Positions 35,177 to 44,300 are shown, counted from the first letter of the stretch. The stretch is DNA of 64,000 nucleotides from Marinobacter litoralis (GCF_003336705.1 NZ_QMDL01000003.1:682211-746210); one strand, 5' to 3'. A program made the numbers and translations. Notes: generated from the letters alone by a model not told the origin.

Positions 35177-36625
35177 ATGATTGAGTCACCATTGCTGCAA
35201 AATGTTAAGGGCTATATTGGCGGACGTTGGGTAGATAATGTTGGGAGCAATACCTTCGAGGTGTTCAATCCAGCGACTCGAGAACGGATTGCCGAGGTGC
35301 CTTCCATGCCGGAAAGCGACATTTTGGCTGCGGTAGAGGCTGGAAAATCCGCGCTGAGGCTGGCGAATCCATGGCCGATCGAAACCCGCCGTAAGTGGCT
35401 GGAAGACATTCGGGATGCTCTGAAAGCCAATAAAGACGAGATTGGTCGTATCCTGTGTATGGAACATGGCAAACCGCTGCCCGAGGCTCAGGGTGAAGTG
35501 GAATACGCCGCGGGCTTTTTCGATTATTGCGCTAAGCACATCGAAGCGCTGGACGCCCACACCATTCCCGAGAAACCGAAAGACTGTACCTGGACCGTTC
35601 ACTACCGGCCGGTGGGTGTGGTTGGTTTGATTGTGCCTTGGAACTTCCCGATCGGCATGATCGCGAAAAAACTGTCGGCGGCGCTGGCCGCAGGCTGCCC
35701 GTCTGTGATCAAGCCGGCCAGCGAAACCCCGCTGACCATGGTGGCTCTGTTTACGCTGATGGATAAGCTCGATCTACCCGAGGGCATGGTTAACTTGGTG
35801 ATGGGCAAAGCCAGTGTGATTGGCAAGGTGTTGTGCGAGCATCAAGACGTGCCGATGATCAGCTTCACTGGCTCCACCGAAGTGGGCCGGAAGCTGGTTC
35901 TGGATACGGCCGAGCAGGTGAAAAAACTGGCCCTGGAATTGGGTGGTAACGCGCCGTTTATTGTCTTTGACGATGCCGATCTGGACGCTGCGGCGGATAA
36001 CCTGATCGCCAATAAATTCCGGGGCGGCGGCCAAACCTGTGTGTGCGCTAACCGAGTGTTTATTCATGAAGACGTTGCCGAAGCCTTCGGTGAGAAACTG
36101 GCGGAGCGGATAGGGCGCATGACGGTTGGAGACGGCATGAACGACGGCGTTGATATTGGCCCGCTGGTGAATCAGGCCGGCTTCGACAAAGTAAAACGTC
36201 ACCTGGAAGATGCTTTGAGTAAAGGTGCGACGCTGGTCGCTGGTAAGCAGCCCTCAGAACTGGGCGATGGCCTGTTCTTCCCGCCAACGGCGGTGATGGG
36301 CGTCACCCGAGACATGTGTTGCTACCGGGAAGAAACCTTCGGCCCGCTGGTGCCCATGGCGTTGTTCCGCACCGAGGAAGAAGTGGTGGAGGCTGGTAAC
36401 GACACCGAATTCGGTTTGGCGTCTTATGTATTCACGGCGGATGCCGAACGCGCCCAGCGTGTGGCAGCCGGGCTCCGCTTCGGCCACGTAGGCTGGAACA
36501 CCGGCACCGGCCCCACACCGGAAGCGCCGTTTGGGGGCATGAAAGCTTCTGGTATTGGCCGAGAAGGTGGCTTGGAAGGTTTGTTCGAGTTTGTGGAAGC
36601 TCAGACGGTTCCTCGCGGATTCTGA
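35177..36625 (+). CDS. NAD(P)-dependent aldehyde dehydrogenase, succinate-semialdehyde type
   Basis: A 482-residue aldehyde dehydrogenase of the GabD-like group. The cofactor region reads VPWNFPIGMIAKKLSAALAA, the glutamate base is in LELGGNAPFIVFDDADLD (about residue 255), and the nucleophilic cysteine is in GGGQTCVCANR (about 286-288). The VCANR form, with a second cysteine two residues on, is typical of succinate-semialdehyde dehydrogenases, where it can act as a redox switch. AAGGAG lies 5 bases before the ATG. It is divergent from the acetylpolyamine-type deacetylase. No GABA aminotransferase is present in the window, so the exact substrate is unproven. Confidence 0.87.
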   Translation: MIESPLLQNVKGYIGGRWVDNVGSNTFEVFNPATRERIAEVPSMPESDILAAVEAGKSALRLANPWPIETRRKWLEDIRDALKANKDEIGRILCMEHGKPLPEAQGEVEYAAGFFDYCAKHIEALDAHTIPEKPKDCTWTVHYRPVGVVGLIVPWNFPIGMIAKKLSAALAAGCPSVIKPASETPLTMVALFTLMDKLDLPEGMVNLVMGKASVIGKVLCEHQDVPMISFTGSTEVGRKLVLDTAEQVKKLALELGGNAPFIVFDDADLDAAADNLIANKFRGGGQTCVCANRVFIHEDVAEAFGEKLAERIGRMTVGDGMNDGVDIGPLVNQAGFDKVKRHLEDALSKGATLVAGKQPSELGDGLFFPPTAVMGVTRDMCCYREETFGPLVPMALFRTEEEVVEAGNDTEFGLASYVFTADAERAQRVAAGLRFGHVGWNTGTGPTPEAPFGGMKASGIGREGGLEGLFEFVEAQTVPRGF

Positions 36626-36646
36626 AGTCTTTAACTTTTGGAGTTA

Positions 36647-36760
36647 AAGCCCACGGGCGGGGAGGCCTTTTCAGGACACGCTACAAGCCGTCCATGGGGC
36701 TTATTTCGGGCCATCCCTGGCCCTCAATAGTCCTGAAAAGGCCTCCCCACCCGTGAGCTT
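36647..36760. repeat. Variable-arm palindromic element, copy D
   Basis: Inverted arms of 30 bp (36647-36676 and 36731-36760, two mismatches) enclose a 54-bp core related to copies A and B. Core hairpins are AAGCC/GGCTT and GGGCCA/TGGCCC (loop TCCC). It starts 22 bases after the aldehyde dehydrogenase stop and lies 151 bases before uvrD in the same direction, so it could terminate the dehydrogenase transcript. Confidence 0.85.
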
Positions 36761-36911
36761 GCTATACAGCTTCGGGGTATCCTGAAAAGCTTTACCTGTT
36801 CGTGTGCGTCTGTACCATAGATGTTTCAACTCCTCGGCCCAACAGAAATCCCCGTTATCTCCTGTTATACTTCCAAGCCTGTTTATTTAACCAGTAAAAA
36901 AGCCAGGTGCT

Positions 36912-39077
36912 ATGGACGTTTCCCACATCATTGACCCCCTGAACGATGCCCAACGCGAGGCTGTGACAGCTCAGAACGACCACCTGTTGGTGCTGGCCGG
37001 TGCAGGCAGTGGCAAAACTCGGGTGCTGGTTCACCGGATGGCGTGGTTGATGACCGTAGACCGGGTGCCACCGACGGGCATTCTGGCCGTGACCTTTACC
37101 AATAAAGCCGCCAAAGAAATGCGTTCCCGCATTGAGCAGATGATGAACATCCCAGCGCGCGGCCTTTGGTTTGGCACTTTCCATGGTATTGCTCACCGTT
37201 TGTTGCGCTCCCACTGGAAAGATGCCGGCCTGCCGGAAAACTTCCAGGTGCTGGACAGCGATGACCAACTGCGCCTGATCAAGCGGGTGATGCGGGAATT
37301 CCAGATTGATGAAAGCCAGTGGCCCCCCAAGCAGGCCCAGTGGTTCATCAACAGCCAGAAAGACGAAGGTTTACGGGCCGATCACATTCAGGAAAACCCC
37401 GGCGACCACTTCACCAACACCATGCTGAAGATTTACCGCCAGTACGAAAAACTGTGCCAGCAGGGTGGTTTGGTGGATTTTGGTGAATTGCTGCTGCGCT
37501 CCCACGAGCTTTGGCTGCACCGGCCCGAGTTGCTGGCCCATTACCAGGACCGGTTCCAGCACATTCTGGTGGACGAGTTTCAGGACACCAACACCATCCA
37601 ATACGCCTGGCTGCAGGTGCTGGCCAGCAACCGCGTGCCACTGACCGTGGTGGGTGATGATGACCAGTCAATTTATGGCTGGCGTGGCGCCAAGATCGAG
37701 AACATTCAGCAGTACCAGCGGGATTTTCCTAACGCTCGCATGGTGCGGCTGGAGCAGAATTACCGCTCTACCCAGATGATCCTGAAAGCCGCAAACGCGG
37801 TGATTGCCAACAACCAGGGCCGGCTGGGCAAAGAGCTTTGGACTGATGGCCCTGATGGCGAGCCCATCAGTTTGTACGCGGCTTTTAACGAGCAGGACGA
37901 AGCCAATTACATTGCCGATTCCATCACCGACTGGGTGAATCAGGGCAATTTGCGCAGCGAGGCTGCGATTCTTTATCGCTCGAATGCCCAGTCCCGAGTG
38001 CTGGAAGAATCGTTGATGCGCCAGGGCATCCCGTATCGGGTGTACGGCGGTTTGCGCTTTTACGACCGCCAGGAAATTCGCAACGCACTGGCGTACCTGC
38101 GCTTGGTTCAGTACCACCGGGACGACGCGGCGTTTGAGCGGGTGGTGAACATCCCGACCCGCGGCATTGGCGCCAAGAGTCTTGCCGAGATTCGCGCTTA
38201 CGCCACGGAGCAGGGCATTTCGTTGTGGGAAGCCTCCGAGCGCCTGCTGGCGGCGGGTCAGGTGAAAGGCCGAGCCCGAACCGGTTTGCAGTCGTTTTTG
38301 GATATCATCAACGGCTTGTCTGAAATGATGGGCGAGGCCTCGCTTCAGGGGTTGATGAAGCAGGCGATTGAGGCCAGTGGTTTGAAGGATTACCACGCCA
38401 GTGAGAAAGGCGAGAAGGGCCAGGCCCGGGTGGAAAACCTGGAGGAGTTGGTTAATGCCTTGTCGGATTATGAGGTAGAAGACGGGGTAGACCCGCTTGC
38501 GGAGTTTCTTGCGCAGGCGGCGCTGGATGCCGGTGAGTCTCAAGCTGAGGATCATGAAGACAGTGTGCAGTTGATGACCTTGCACTCGGCCAAAGGGCTG
38601 GAATTTCCGATGGTGTTCCTGGCGGGTGTCGAGGAAGGTTTGTTCCCTCACAGTATGTCTCTGGAAGAGCCGGGGCGTATGGAGGAGGAGCGCCGGTTGG
38701 CCTATGTGGGTATCACTCGGGCGATGAAGAAGCTGGTGCTCACTTACGCGGAATCCCGCCGTTTGTACGGGCAGGAGAAGTTCCACGCGTTGTCCCGGTT
38801 TGTGCGTGAGATTCCGGCGGATTGTCTGCAGGAGGTTCGGTTACGAAATACGGTGACGCGTCCGGCGATGGTGGGGCGGCCTAACGAGAGTATGTTCGCG
38901 CAGGATTCGGCTGCCCAGTCTGGCTTTAGTTTGGGGCAGCGGGTGCGTCATCCGAAGTTTGGTGAGGGGATTGTGATGAACTCTGAGGGTACAGGGCATC
39001 ATACTCGGGTTCAGGTGAACTTCGATGAGGGCGCTAAGTGGCTGGTGTTGGCTTATGCGCCGTTGGAGGCCTGTTAG
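36912..39077 (+). CDS. uvrD: DNA helicase II
   Basis: A 721-residue superfamily 1 helicase with the full UvrD/PcrA layout: LAGAGSGKTRVL (Walker A, about residues 29-40), VTFTNKAAKEMR, LVDEFQDTNTIQYAW (motif II), VVGDDDQSIYGWRGA (motif III), MTLHSAKGLEFPMVFL (motif V) and EERRLAYVGITRA (motif VI). The C-terminal Tudor-like tail (GQRVRHPKFGEGIV...) binds RNA polymerase or partners in this family. UvrD unwinds DNA in nucleotide-excision and mismatch repair. Length matches the E. coli protein (720). It is flanked on both sides by variable-arm palindromes. Confidence 0.96.
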   Translation: MDVSHIIDPLNDAQREAVTAQNDHLLVLAGAGSGKTRVLVHRMAWLMTVDRVPPTGILAVTFTNKAAKEMRSRIEQMMNIPARGLWFGTFHGIAHRLLRSHWKDAGLPENFQVLDSDDQLRLIKRVMREFQIDESQWPPKQAQWFINSQKDEGLRADHIQENPGDHFTNTMLKIYRQYEKLCQQGGLVDFGELLLRSHELWLHRPELLAHYQDRFQHILVDEFQDTNTIQYAWLQVLASNRVPLTVVGDDDQSIYGWRGAKIENIQQYQRDFPNARMVRLEQNYRSTQMILKAANAVIANNQGRLGKELWTDGPDGEPISLYAAFNEQDEANYIADSITDWVNQGNLRSEAAILYRSNAQSRVLEESLMRQGIPYRVYGGLRFYDRQEIRNALAYLRLVQYHRDDAAFERVVNIPTRGIGAKSLAEIRAYATEQGISLWEASERLLAAGQVKGRARTGLQSFLDIINGLSEMMGEASLQGLMKQAIEASGLKDYHASEKGEKGQARVENLEELVNALSDYEVEDGVDPLAEFLAQAALDAGESQAEDHEDSVQLMTLHSAKGLEFPMVFLAGVEEGLFPHSMSLEEPGRMEEERRLAYVGITRAMKKLVLTYAESRRLYGQEKFHALSRFVREIPADCLQEVRLRNTVTRPAMVGRPNESMFAQDSAAQSGFSLGQRVRHPKFGEGIVMNSEGTGHHTRVQVNFDEGAKWLVLAYAPLEAC

Positions 39078-39099
39078 CTTTGGGTTAGTTGGGTGGTAT

Positions 39100-39214
39100 G
39101 TGCGGGGTTGGGGGTGTCCTTCCAAAAACCGCTCCTTCGGCACGTCCATGTGACGCTTCTGCTCCGCCATCCATGGCTGCGCACATTTTTGGAAGGACAC
39201 CCCCAACCCCGCAC
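39100..39214. repeat. Variable-arm palindromic element, copy B
   Basis: Perfect 29-bp inverted arms (39100-39128 and 39186-39214) enclose a 57-bp core that matches copy A at 50 of 57 positions. The arms share only the outer GTGC and the inner TTCCAAAAA-type end with copy A; the middle is different but exactly complementary. It begins 23 bases after the uvrD stop. Confidence 0.93.
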
Positions 39215-39349
39215 GCCACACTGTGTGCAAGCCTCTTGAAAAGATTATAGATCGGCAGGCTTCATGTCTTGGGGGGAGGGCTTAGCGTTGAGCTCCTGCG
39301 TTGGGCTGTAGTGTTTCAAAATCCTCTGAAATCCATTCTGAAGTGTGGA

Positions 39350-39457
39350 GCAGGTATCGGGGACGGCTTTCCAAAAATTTGTGGAGCCATGGATGGCGGA
39401 ACACAAGCGACCACGGACGGCTCGAGCGCTTTTTGGAAAGCCGTCCCCGATACCTGC
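39350..39457. repeat. Variable-arm palindromic element, copy C (inverted orientation)
   Basis: Perfect 28-bp arms (39350-39377 and 39430-39457) enclose a 52-bp core that matches copies A and B when read on the minus strand, with about 5 bases missing. Core hairpins are GCCAT-gg-ATGGC and a weaker CGACC/GGCTCG. It ends 51 bases from the uppP stop (39508) and is oriented relative to uppP as copy B is relative to uvrD. Confidence 0.9.
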
Positions 39458-39507
39458 CACCCCCAAAACCAGAAGCCCCGAAGATCAGAGCTCCCAAACC
39501 AAAACCA

Positions 39508-40305
39508 TCACATCAAAACAGCGTAAATAACCCCGGCCAAGGCAATCCGGTAGATCACATAAGGCCACATGCCCACGTTATTCAGCCATTTCAGGAAGAA
39601 ATGGATCGCGGTAATGGCCATCAGGAACGATGTGACCCCGCCAATCAGAAAACCACTCCAATCGACGATCACGTCAGAAGTCGCCACTTCGAGCAATTTC
39701 ACCGCAGATGCCAGCACGATGATGGGAATAGCCAGCAGGAACGAGAAGCGAGAGGCGGTTTCGCGGCTCATGCCCAAGAACAGGCCGGCGGTGATGGTGA
39801 CGCCGGAGCGGGAGGTGCCCGGTACCAGGGCCATGGCTTGGGCGATGCCCACTAGAACAGCGTCCTTCCAGTTTAGAGAGTCCAGAGTGCGTTGGCGTTT
39901 GGGAAGCCAGTCAGCGATGCCGAGTAACAGGCCAAAGATCAGGGTGGTGAAGAAGATCACTTCCACCGCCCGCAGTTCGTTGTCGATCATGTCCAGCAAC
40001 GCCAACCCGGCCAAGCCGGCGGGGATGGTGCCGATGACTAAGTACCAAGCGAGGGCGCCTTGGCCGACGATTTTGCGTTGGGCAACGGAAATCAAACCAT
40101 CTCTGGCGATGCCGAATACATCGCGGCGGAAGTATAAAACCACCGCCAACAGAGTGCCTATGTGAACCGATAGGTCAAAGCCTACGCCCTGATCATCCCA
40201 GTCGAAAAACGCGGGGGTGAGAATCAAGTGGGCAGAGCTGGAAATGGGTAGAAATTCAGTCAGTCCCTGGAGAAGGCCAAGGAAAAGGGCCTGAAAAAAA
40301 TCCAT
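39508..40305 (-). CDS. uppP: Undecaprenyl-diphosphatase
   Basis: A 265-residue integral membrane phosphatase (UppP/BacA) with about eight helices. It removes a phosphate from undecaprenyl diphosphate to recycle the lipid carrier for peptidoglycan and other glycans, and its overproduction gives bacitracin resistance. Both family motifs are present: the glutamate/serine-rich GLTEFLPISSSAHL (residues 15-28) and the GTSRSGVTITAG block (about 163-174) with the catalytic arginine. It stands alone between palindrome copy C and the arsenic block. Confidence 0.95.
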   Translation of the reverse strand: MDFFQALFLGLLQGLTEFLPISSSAHLILTPAFFDWDDQGVGFDLSVHIGTLLAVVLYFRRDVFGIARDGLISVAQRKIVGQGALAWYLVIGTIPAGLAGLALLDMIDNELRAVEVIFFTTLIFGLLLGIADWLPKRQRTLDSLNWKDAVLVGIAQAMALVPGTSRSGVTITAGLFLGMSRETASRFSFLLAIPIIVLASAVKLLEVATSDVIVDWSGFLIGGVTSFLMAITAIHFFLKWLNNVGMWPYVIYRIALAGVIYAVLM

Positions 40306-40394
40306 GGTTTCGGTTCCGTTCGGGGCAGCGTTCGCTGTTCAGGGTGATTTAGATGGGCGGGATATTAGCAGGGTGGTCGTTAGCTGAACAGGTG

Positions 40395-40444
40395 TAGTCT
40401 CCGGGTGCTGTTTCTACTAGCACCCCGAGCGATCATGGAGACTA
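40395..40444. terminator. Nested stem-loop at the end of acr3
   Basis: An outer 8-bp repeat (TAGTCTCC with GGAGACTA) and an inner 7-bp repeat (GGGTGCT with AGCACCC) form a nested hairpin whose right outer arm covers the acr3 stop codon (40442-40444). No T-tract follows, so efficiency as an intrinsic terminator is doubtful. Confidence 0.5.
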
Positions 40445-41503
40445 GGTTGGAAATTTGTCCCGAGTGTTGTTGGCGATTTTAACCAGCGCCAGCATTAACG
40501 GCACTTCCACCAGCACGCCCACGACGGTTGCCAGTGCTGCACCGGATTGCAGGCCAAACAGGGCAATCGCGGCTGCTACGGCCAGTTCGAAGAAGTTGCT
40601 GGCGCCAATCATCGCACCCGGCGCGGCGATGCAGTGGCGCACTTTCCACAGGCGAGCCCAGCTGTAGGCCAGTAGAAATATAAACACCGTCTGGATAATC
40701 AGCGGCACGGCAATCAATGCAATGTGCAGCGGGTTTTCCAAAATCACTTCGCCTTGGAAGGCAAAGAGGAGCACCAGTGTCACGATCAGCGCCGCCGGTG
40801 TCACTGGGCTGAGGCGCTTCATAAACACCTCGTCGTACCACGGCTGGCCCCGGCGGGCGATTAGCGCACGGCGGGTCAGGTAGCCGGCAGTCAGCGGGAT
40901 GACGATGTACAGCACGACCGAAAGAATCACCGTATCCCAAGGCACCTGAATGTCAGAAATGCCCAGAAGAAACACCACAATGGGCGCGAAAGCGAACAGC
41001 ATGATGATGTCGTTGAGGGAGACTTGGACCAGCGTATAAGCCGCATCGCCTTTGGTGAGGTAACTCCAGACAAACACCATGGCGGTGCAGGGGGCGGCAC
41101 CCAGCAAAATGGCACCGGCCAGGTATTCACTCGCCAGCTCAGGGGCAATAAAGGGCTTGAATGCCACCATCAGGAAAAACCAGGCGATGGCAAACATGGT
41201 GAATGGCTTGATCAGCCAGTTTACGACTGTGGTGATCGCCAGGCCTTTGGGTTCTTTGCGCACACCGACCACAGCACTGAAATCAATCTGCGCCATCATG
41301 GGGAAAATCATCGCCCAAATCAGAAGAGCGATGGGGATGGAAACCTGCGCGTATTCGAAACGAGACAGGGTTTCCGGCACAGATGGCGCCCATTGTCCCA
41401 ACGCGACGCCGGCGATGATGGCGAGAGCGACCCAGACTGATAAGTAACGACCGAATAGGTCCATGCCTTCGGAGGCTAATTCGGCTTCGATACTTTTGCT
41501 CAT
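40442..41503 (-). CDS. acr3: ACR3 family arsenite efflux transporter
   Basis: A 353-residue ten-helix membrane carrier of the Acr3 family, which expels arsenite (and some antimonite) using the proton gradient. Family marks are GAAPCTAMVFVWSYLTKGDAAYTLVQVSLND split across helices 4-5, including the essential cysteine in APCTAMVF (about residue 138), and the conserved PGAMIGASNFFELAVAAAI near helix 9. AAGGAAA lies 7 bases before the ATG. It is divergent from arsR over a 149-base AT-rich region where ArsR should bind. A nested hairpin covers its stop. Confidence 0.95.
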   Translation of the reverse strand: MSKSIEAELASEGMDLFGRYLSVWVALAIIAGVALGQWAPSVPETLSRFEYAQVSIPIALLIWAMIFPMMAQIDFSAVVGVRKEPKGLAITTVVNWLIKPFTMFAIAWFFLMVAFKPFIAPELASEYLAGAILLGAAPCTAMVFVWSYLTKGDAAYTLVQVSLNDIIMLFAFAPIVVFLLGISDIQVPWDTVILSVVLYIVIPLTAGYLTRRALIARRGQPWYDEVFMKRLSPVTPAALIVTLVLLFAFQGEVILENPLHIALIAVPLIIQTVFIFLLAYSWARLWKVRHCIAAPGAMIGASNFFELAVAAAIALFGLQSGAALATVVGVLVEVPLMLALVKIANNTRDKFPT

Positions 41504-41652
41504 TGGGTTTCCTTGATTCGCTCTTGCGGGAATTCGTTCCAGCTGCAGTAAGGTGAGGATTCGGGTGTCTTTACATCGTCATGATTCACCCCTAATATCG
41601 CTTAAATCATATATATGGATAATCGAATATTCAATAGCGAGACACTTGTCTG
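41504..41652. promoter_or_regulatory. Divergent acr3/arsR promoter region
   Basis: A 149-base intergenic region. Its arsR-proximal part (about 41591-41636) is strongly AT-rich, with ATATAT and the perfect palindrome GAATATTC at about 41625-41632 next to GATAATC. Such AT-rich dyads are typical ArsR operators, placed to repress both directions until arsenite binds. The exact site is inferred from position and composition. Confidence 0.45.
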
Positions 41653-42045
41653 ATGGATGCCAGAAGCACCGTGCCTGAATATGAAATTGACGAACCGTCG
41701 GCCGGGTTCAGTCCCATCGTCCTGTTCCGGGCCTTGAGCGATGAACTGCGCTTGATCACTCTGTTGCTGATTCGGCGTGAGAGAGAACTGTGCGTCTGTG
41801 AGCTGACGGAAGCCTTTGAGGTGTCCCAGCCTAAAGTCAGTCGCCATTTGGCCATATTGCGAGATACCGGATTGGTGGCCACAGAAAGGCGTGGGCAGTG
41901 GGTCTATTATTCTATTAACCCTGATTTGCCCGCGTGGGTCTTGCGGGTTCTCGATGAAACCGCGGCGCACAATGAGGCGTTGATTCAATCACCACTGGCG
42001 AAGCTTGGCGCATTGGCTGAGCGTTCGGCGCCTAGGTGTTCCTGA
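41653..42045 (+). CDS. arsR: ArsR family arsenite-responsive repressor
   Basis: A 130-residue winged-helix metalloregulator. The metal-binding motif ELCVCEL (about residues 54-60) provides the paired cysteines, and the recognition helix is SQPKVSRHLAILRDTGLV. The third cysteine found in the E. coli protein (ELCVCDLC) is replaced by threonine; a C-terminal cysteine (APRCS) might supply a third thiol. It should release DNA when arsenite binds. The ribosome site is weak. It heads the arsR-GAPDH-arsJ transcript and is divergent from acr3. Confidence 0.92.
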   Translation: MDARSTVPEYEIDEPSAGFSPIVLFRALSDELRLITLLLIRRERELCVCELTEAFEVSQPKVSRHLAILRDTGLVATERRGQWVYYSINPDLPAWVLRVLDETAAHNEALIQSPLAKLGALAERSAPRCS

Positions 42046-42082
42046 AGATTGAGCGAATGGCCATTTATAAAAGGAGATCGCC

Positions 42083-43087
42083 ATGAACAAGATCAAAGTA
42101 GGTATTAACGGATTTGGCCGGATTGGCCGGTTGGCATTGCGGGCTGCCTGGGAGTGGCCTGAGCTGGAGTTTGTGGCGATTAACGATCCCGGCGCGGATG
42201 CCGGTTCTCTGGCGCATCTGTTGAATTTCGACAGCGTACACGGCACGTGGAGTCATGAAGCCTCTGCGGATGGCGACGATCTGGTTATCGAAGGTCAGCG
42301 TATTCGTACCACTCGCAACAAGGCGATTAGCGATACCGATTGGACTGACTGCGATCTGGTAATCGAAGCGAGTGGCGCGAATAAAACTGTGTCGGTGCTG
42401 CAAGCCTATCTGGATCAGGGCGTTAAACGAGTGGTCGTGACGGCGCCGGTGAAAGAAGCCGGTGCCAAGAACATAGTGATGGGCGTTAATGAACACGTGT
42501 TCGATCCAGCCAACGACCGAATTGTGACCGCGGCTTCGTGCACCACGAACTGTCTGGCGCCGGTGGTTAAGGTGATTCACGAAAAGCTTGGCATCAAGCA
42601 TGGCTCGATCACCACGATCCATAGTCTGACCAATACCCAGACCATTATCGACGCGCCCCACAAGGACCTGCGGCGGGCCCGGGCTTGTGGTAGCTCGTTG
42701 ATTCCGACCAGCACCGGCTCCGCTACGGCGATTATCGAGATTTTCCCGGAACTGAAAGGGCGGTTGGATGGCCACGCGGTGCGTGTTCCGCTCACCAATG
42801 CCTCGCTGACCGATTGTGTATTTGAGCTGGAAACGCCCACCGACCGCGACACCGTCAACCGGTTGTTGAAAGAAGCCGCCGAAGGGGAATTGAAGGATAT
42901 TTTGGGTTACGAAGAACGCCCGCTGGTGTCTATCGATTACAAAACTGACCCACGGTCTTCCATTGTTGATGCCTTGTCCACCTTGGTCATTAATGGCAGT
43001 CAGGTAAAGATCTACGCTTGGTACGACAATGAATGGGGTTACGCGAACCGTACCGTAGAACTGGCGCGCAAGGTGGGCTTGGCCTGA
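42083..43087 (+). CDS. ArsJ-associated glyceraldehyde-3-phosphate dehydrogenase
   Basis: A 334-residue type I GAPDH. NAD-binding begins at [17 protein letters not shown], and the catalytic cysteine is in [12 protein letters not shown] (about residue 153). The C-terminal [17 protein letters not shown] is standard. Its position between arsR and arsJ marks it as the arsenic-dedicated paralogue. In the established ArsJ pathway this enzyme uses arsenate in place of phosphate to form unstable 1-arseno-3-phosphoglycerate, which ArsJ exports. AAGGAG lies 8 bases before the ATG, and the arsJ ATG follows its stop by one base. Confidence 0.93.
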   Translation: MNKIKVGINGFGRIGRLALRAAWEWPELEFVAINDPGADAGSLAHLLNFDSVHGTWSHEASADGDDLVIEGQRIRTTRNKAISDTDWTDCDLVIEASGANKTVSVLQAYLDQGVKRVVVTAPVKEAGAKNIVMGVNEHVFDPANDRIVTAASCTTNCLAPVVKVIHEKLGIKHGSITTIHSLTNTQTIIDAPHKDLRRARACGSSLIPTSTGSATAIIEIFPELKGRLDGHAVRVPLTNASLTDCVFELETPTDRDTVNRLLKEAAEGELKDILGYEERPLVSIDYKTDPRSSIVDALSTLVINGSQVKIYAWYDNEWGYANRTVELARKVGLA

Positions 43088-43088
43088 T

Positions 43089-44300
43089 ATGACTGCCGCC
43101 ATTCGTCAGTATTTGGTCATCACCGGAAACTATTGGGCTTTTACCCTGACCGATGGCGCGTTGCGCATGTTGGTGGTGCTGCATTTCCATCAGCTGGGGT
43201 ACTCGCCGTTAGCCATTGCCCTATTGTTCATCTTCTATGAGTTTTTCGGGGTGGTGACCAATCTGGTTGGTGGCTATCTCGGTGCCCGCCTGGGCCTGAA
43301 TCGCACCATGAACATCGGATTGTTCCTGCAGATCGTTGCTCTGGTGATGCTGGCGGTGCCAGCCGCCATGTTGACCGTGCCTTGGGTGATGGCGGCGCAA
43401 GCCTTGTCCGGCATTGCCAAAGACCTCAACAAAATGTCGGCCAAGAGCGGTATCAAAACGTTGGTGCCGGATGAACAGCAAGGTCAGCTGTATAAGTGGG
43501 TGGCCATTCTGACCGGCTCAAAGAACACCCTGAAAGGCGTGGGTTTCTTCTTGGGCGGTGTGTTGTTGATGGCGGCCGGTTTCACGGGCGCTGTGATACT
43601 GATGGCCGTGGCGCTGGGGCTGGTGTGGATGGCCAGTTTGTTTCTGCTCAAAGAGGAATTGGGTAAGAGCAAAGCAAAACCCAAGTTTCGGGAGATTCTG
43701 TCCAAAAGCCGCGCCATCAACGTGCTGTCTGCGGCGCGTATGTTCCTGTTTGGTGCCCGCGACGTGTGGTTTGTGGTGGCGCTTCCGGTGTATATGGCCA
43801 CGGTGTTTGGCTGGGATCATTGGCAGGTGGGCGGTTTTATGGCCAGCTGGATCATTGGTTACGGCCTTATTCAGACACTAGCGCCCAGAATTACCGGCCA
43901 TTCGAACGGTAAATCGGGAACTGTGCTGTGGGCAGCGCTATTGGCTGTGGTTCCGGCAGTCATTGCCGGGGCGCTGATGGCGGGCTGGTCGGCGCAGGTC
44001 GCTGTAATCGGCGGCTTGCTGCTGTTCGGCGTATTGTTCGCCATCAATTCTTCCCTGCACAGCTATCTGATTGTCAGCTTCGCTCGGGGTGATGGCGTTT
44101 CGCTGGATGTGGGCTTCTATTACATGTCGAATGCAGCTGGCCGCCTGCTAGGCACTGTGTTGTCCGGCTGGGTTTATCAGGCATACGGGTTGGAAGCCTG
44201 CCTGTGGATATCTTCCGCGCTGGTTGCCATCGCCGCCCTGCTGTCGGTCTGGTTGCCCGAGCGAACGCCTCAAACGATAGGGAATCAGGAGTGTGCCTGA
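43089..44300 (+). CDS. arsJ: Organoarsenical efflux MFS transporter ArsJ
   Basis: A 403-residue major facilitator protein with about 12 helices. It matches the ArsJ family in length and in blocks such as GNYWAFTLTDGALRMLVVLHF near the start (split over residues 9-29) and DLNKMSAKSGIKTLVP (about 115-130). It exports 1-arseno-3-phosphoglycerate made by the adjacent GAPDH; the product then falls apart outside, so the pair acts as an arsenate exporter. It is coupled to GAPDH (one base between stop and start), and its own 3' end overlaps the next gene by 8 bases. Confidence 0.93.
   Translation: MTAAIRQYLVITGNYWAFTLTDGALRMLVVLHFHQLGYSPLAIALLFIFYEFFGVVTNLVGGYLGARLGLNRTMNIGLFLQIVALVMLAVPAAMLTVPWVMAAQALSGIAKDLNKMSAKSGIKTLVPDEQQGQLYKWVAILTGSKNTLKGVGFFLGGVLLMAAGFTGAVILMAVALGLVWMASLFLLKEELGKSKAKPKFREILSKSRAINVLSAARMFLFGARDVWFVVALPVYMATVFGWDHWQVGGFMASWIIGYGLIQTLAPRITGHSNGKSGTVLWAALLAVVPAVIAGALMAGWSAQVAVIGGLLLFGVLFAINSSLHSYLIVSFARGDGVSLDVGFYYMSNAAGRLLGTVLSGWVYQAYGLEACLWISSALVAIAALLSVWLPERTPQTIGNQECA

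Larger units (their letters stand above)
39078..39507. other. 430-bp intergenic region between convergent uvrD and uppP
   Basis: No gene is supported here. It holds two variable-arm palindromes in opposite orientation (39100-39214 and 39350-39457). The 135 bases between them show no promoter, hairpin or coding signal that I can support. Short open frames crossing this stretch read through the palindrome arms and are not credible. Confidence 0.8.

Noticed and set aside
39269..39855. Plus-strand frames that run through palindrome copy C and into uppP
   Set aside because: They translate the palindrome arms and the antisense of uppP; their sequences only reflect the repeat.
41504..41652. An exact ArsR operator
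   Set aside because: The AT-rich dyad around GAATATTC is suggestive, but no flanking symmetry is good enough to fix the site, so only the region is listed.
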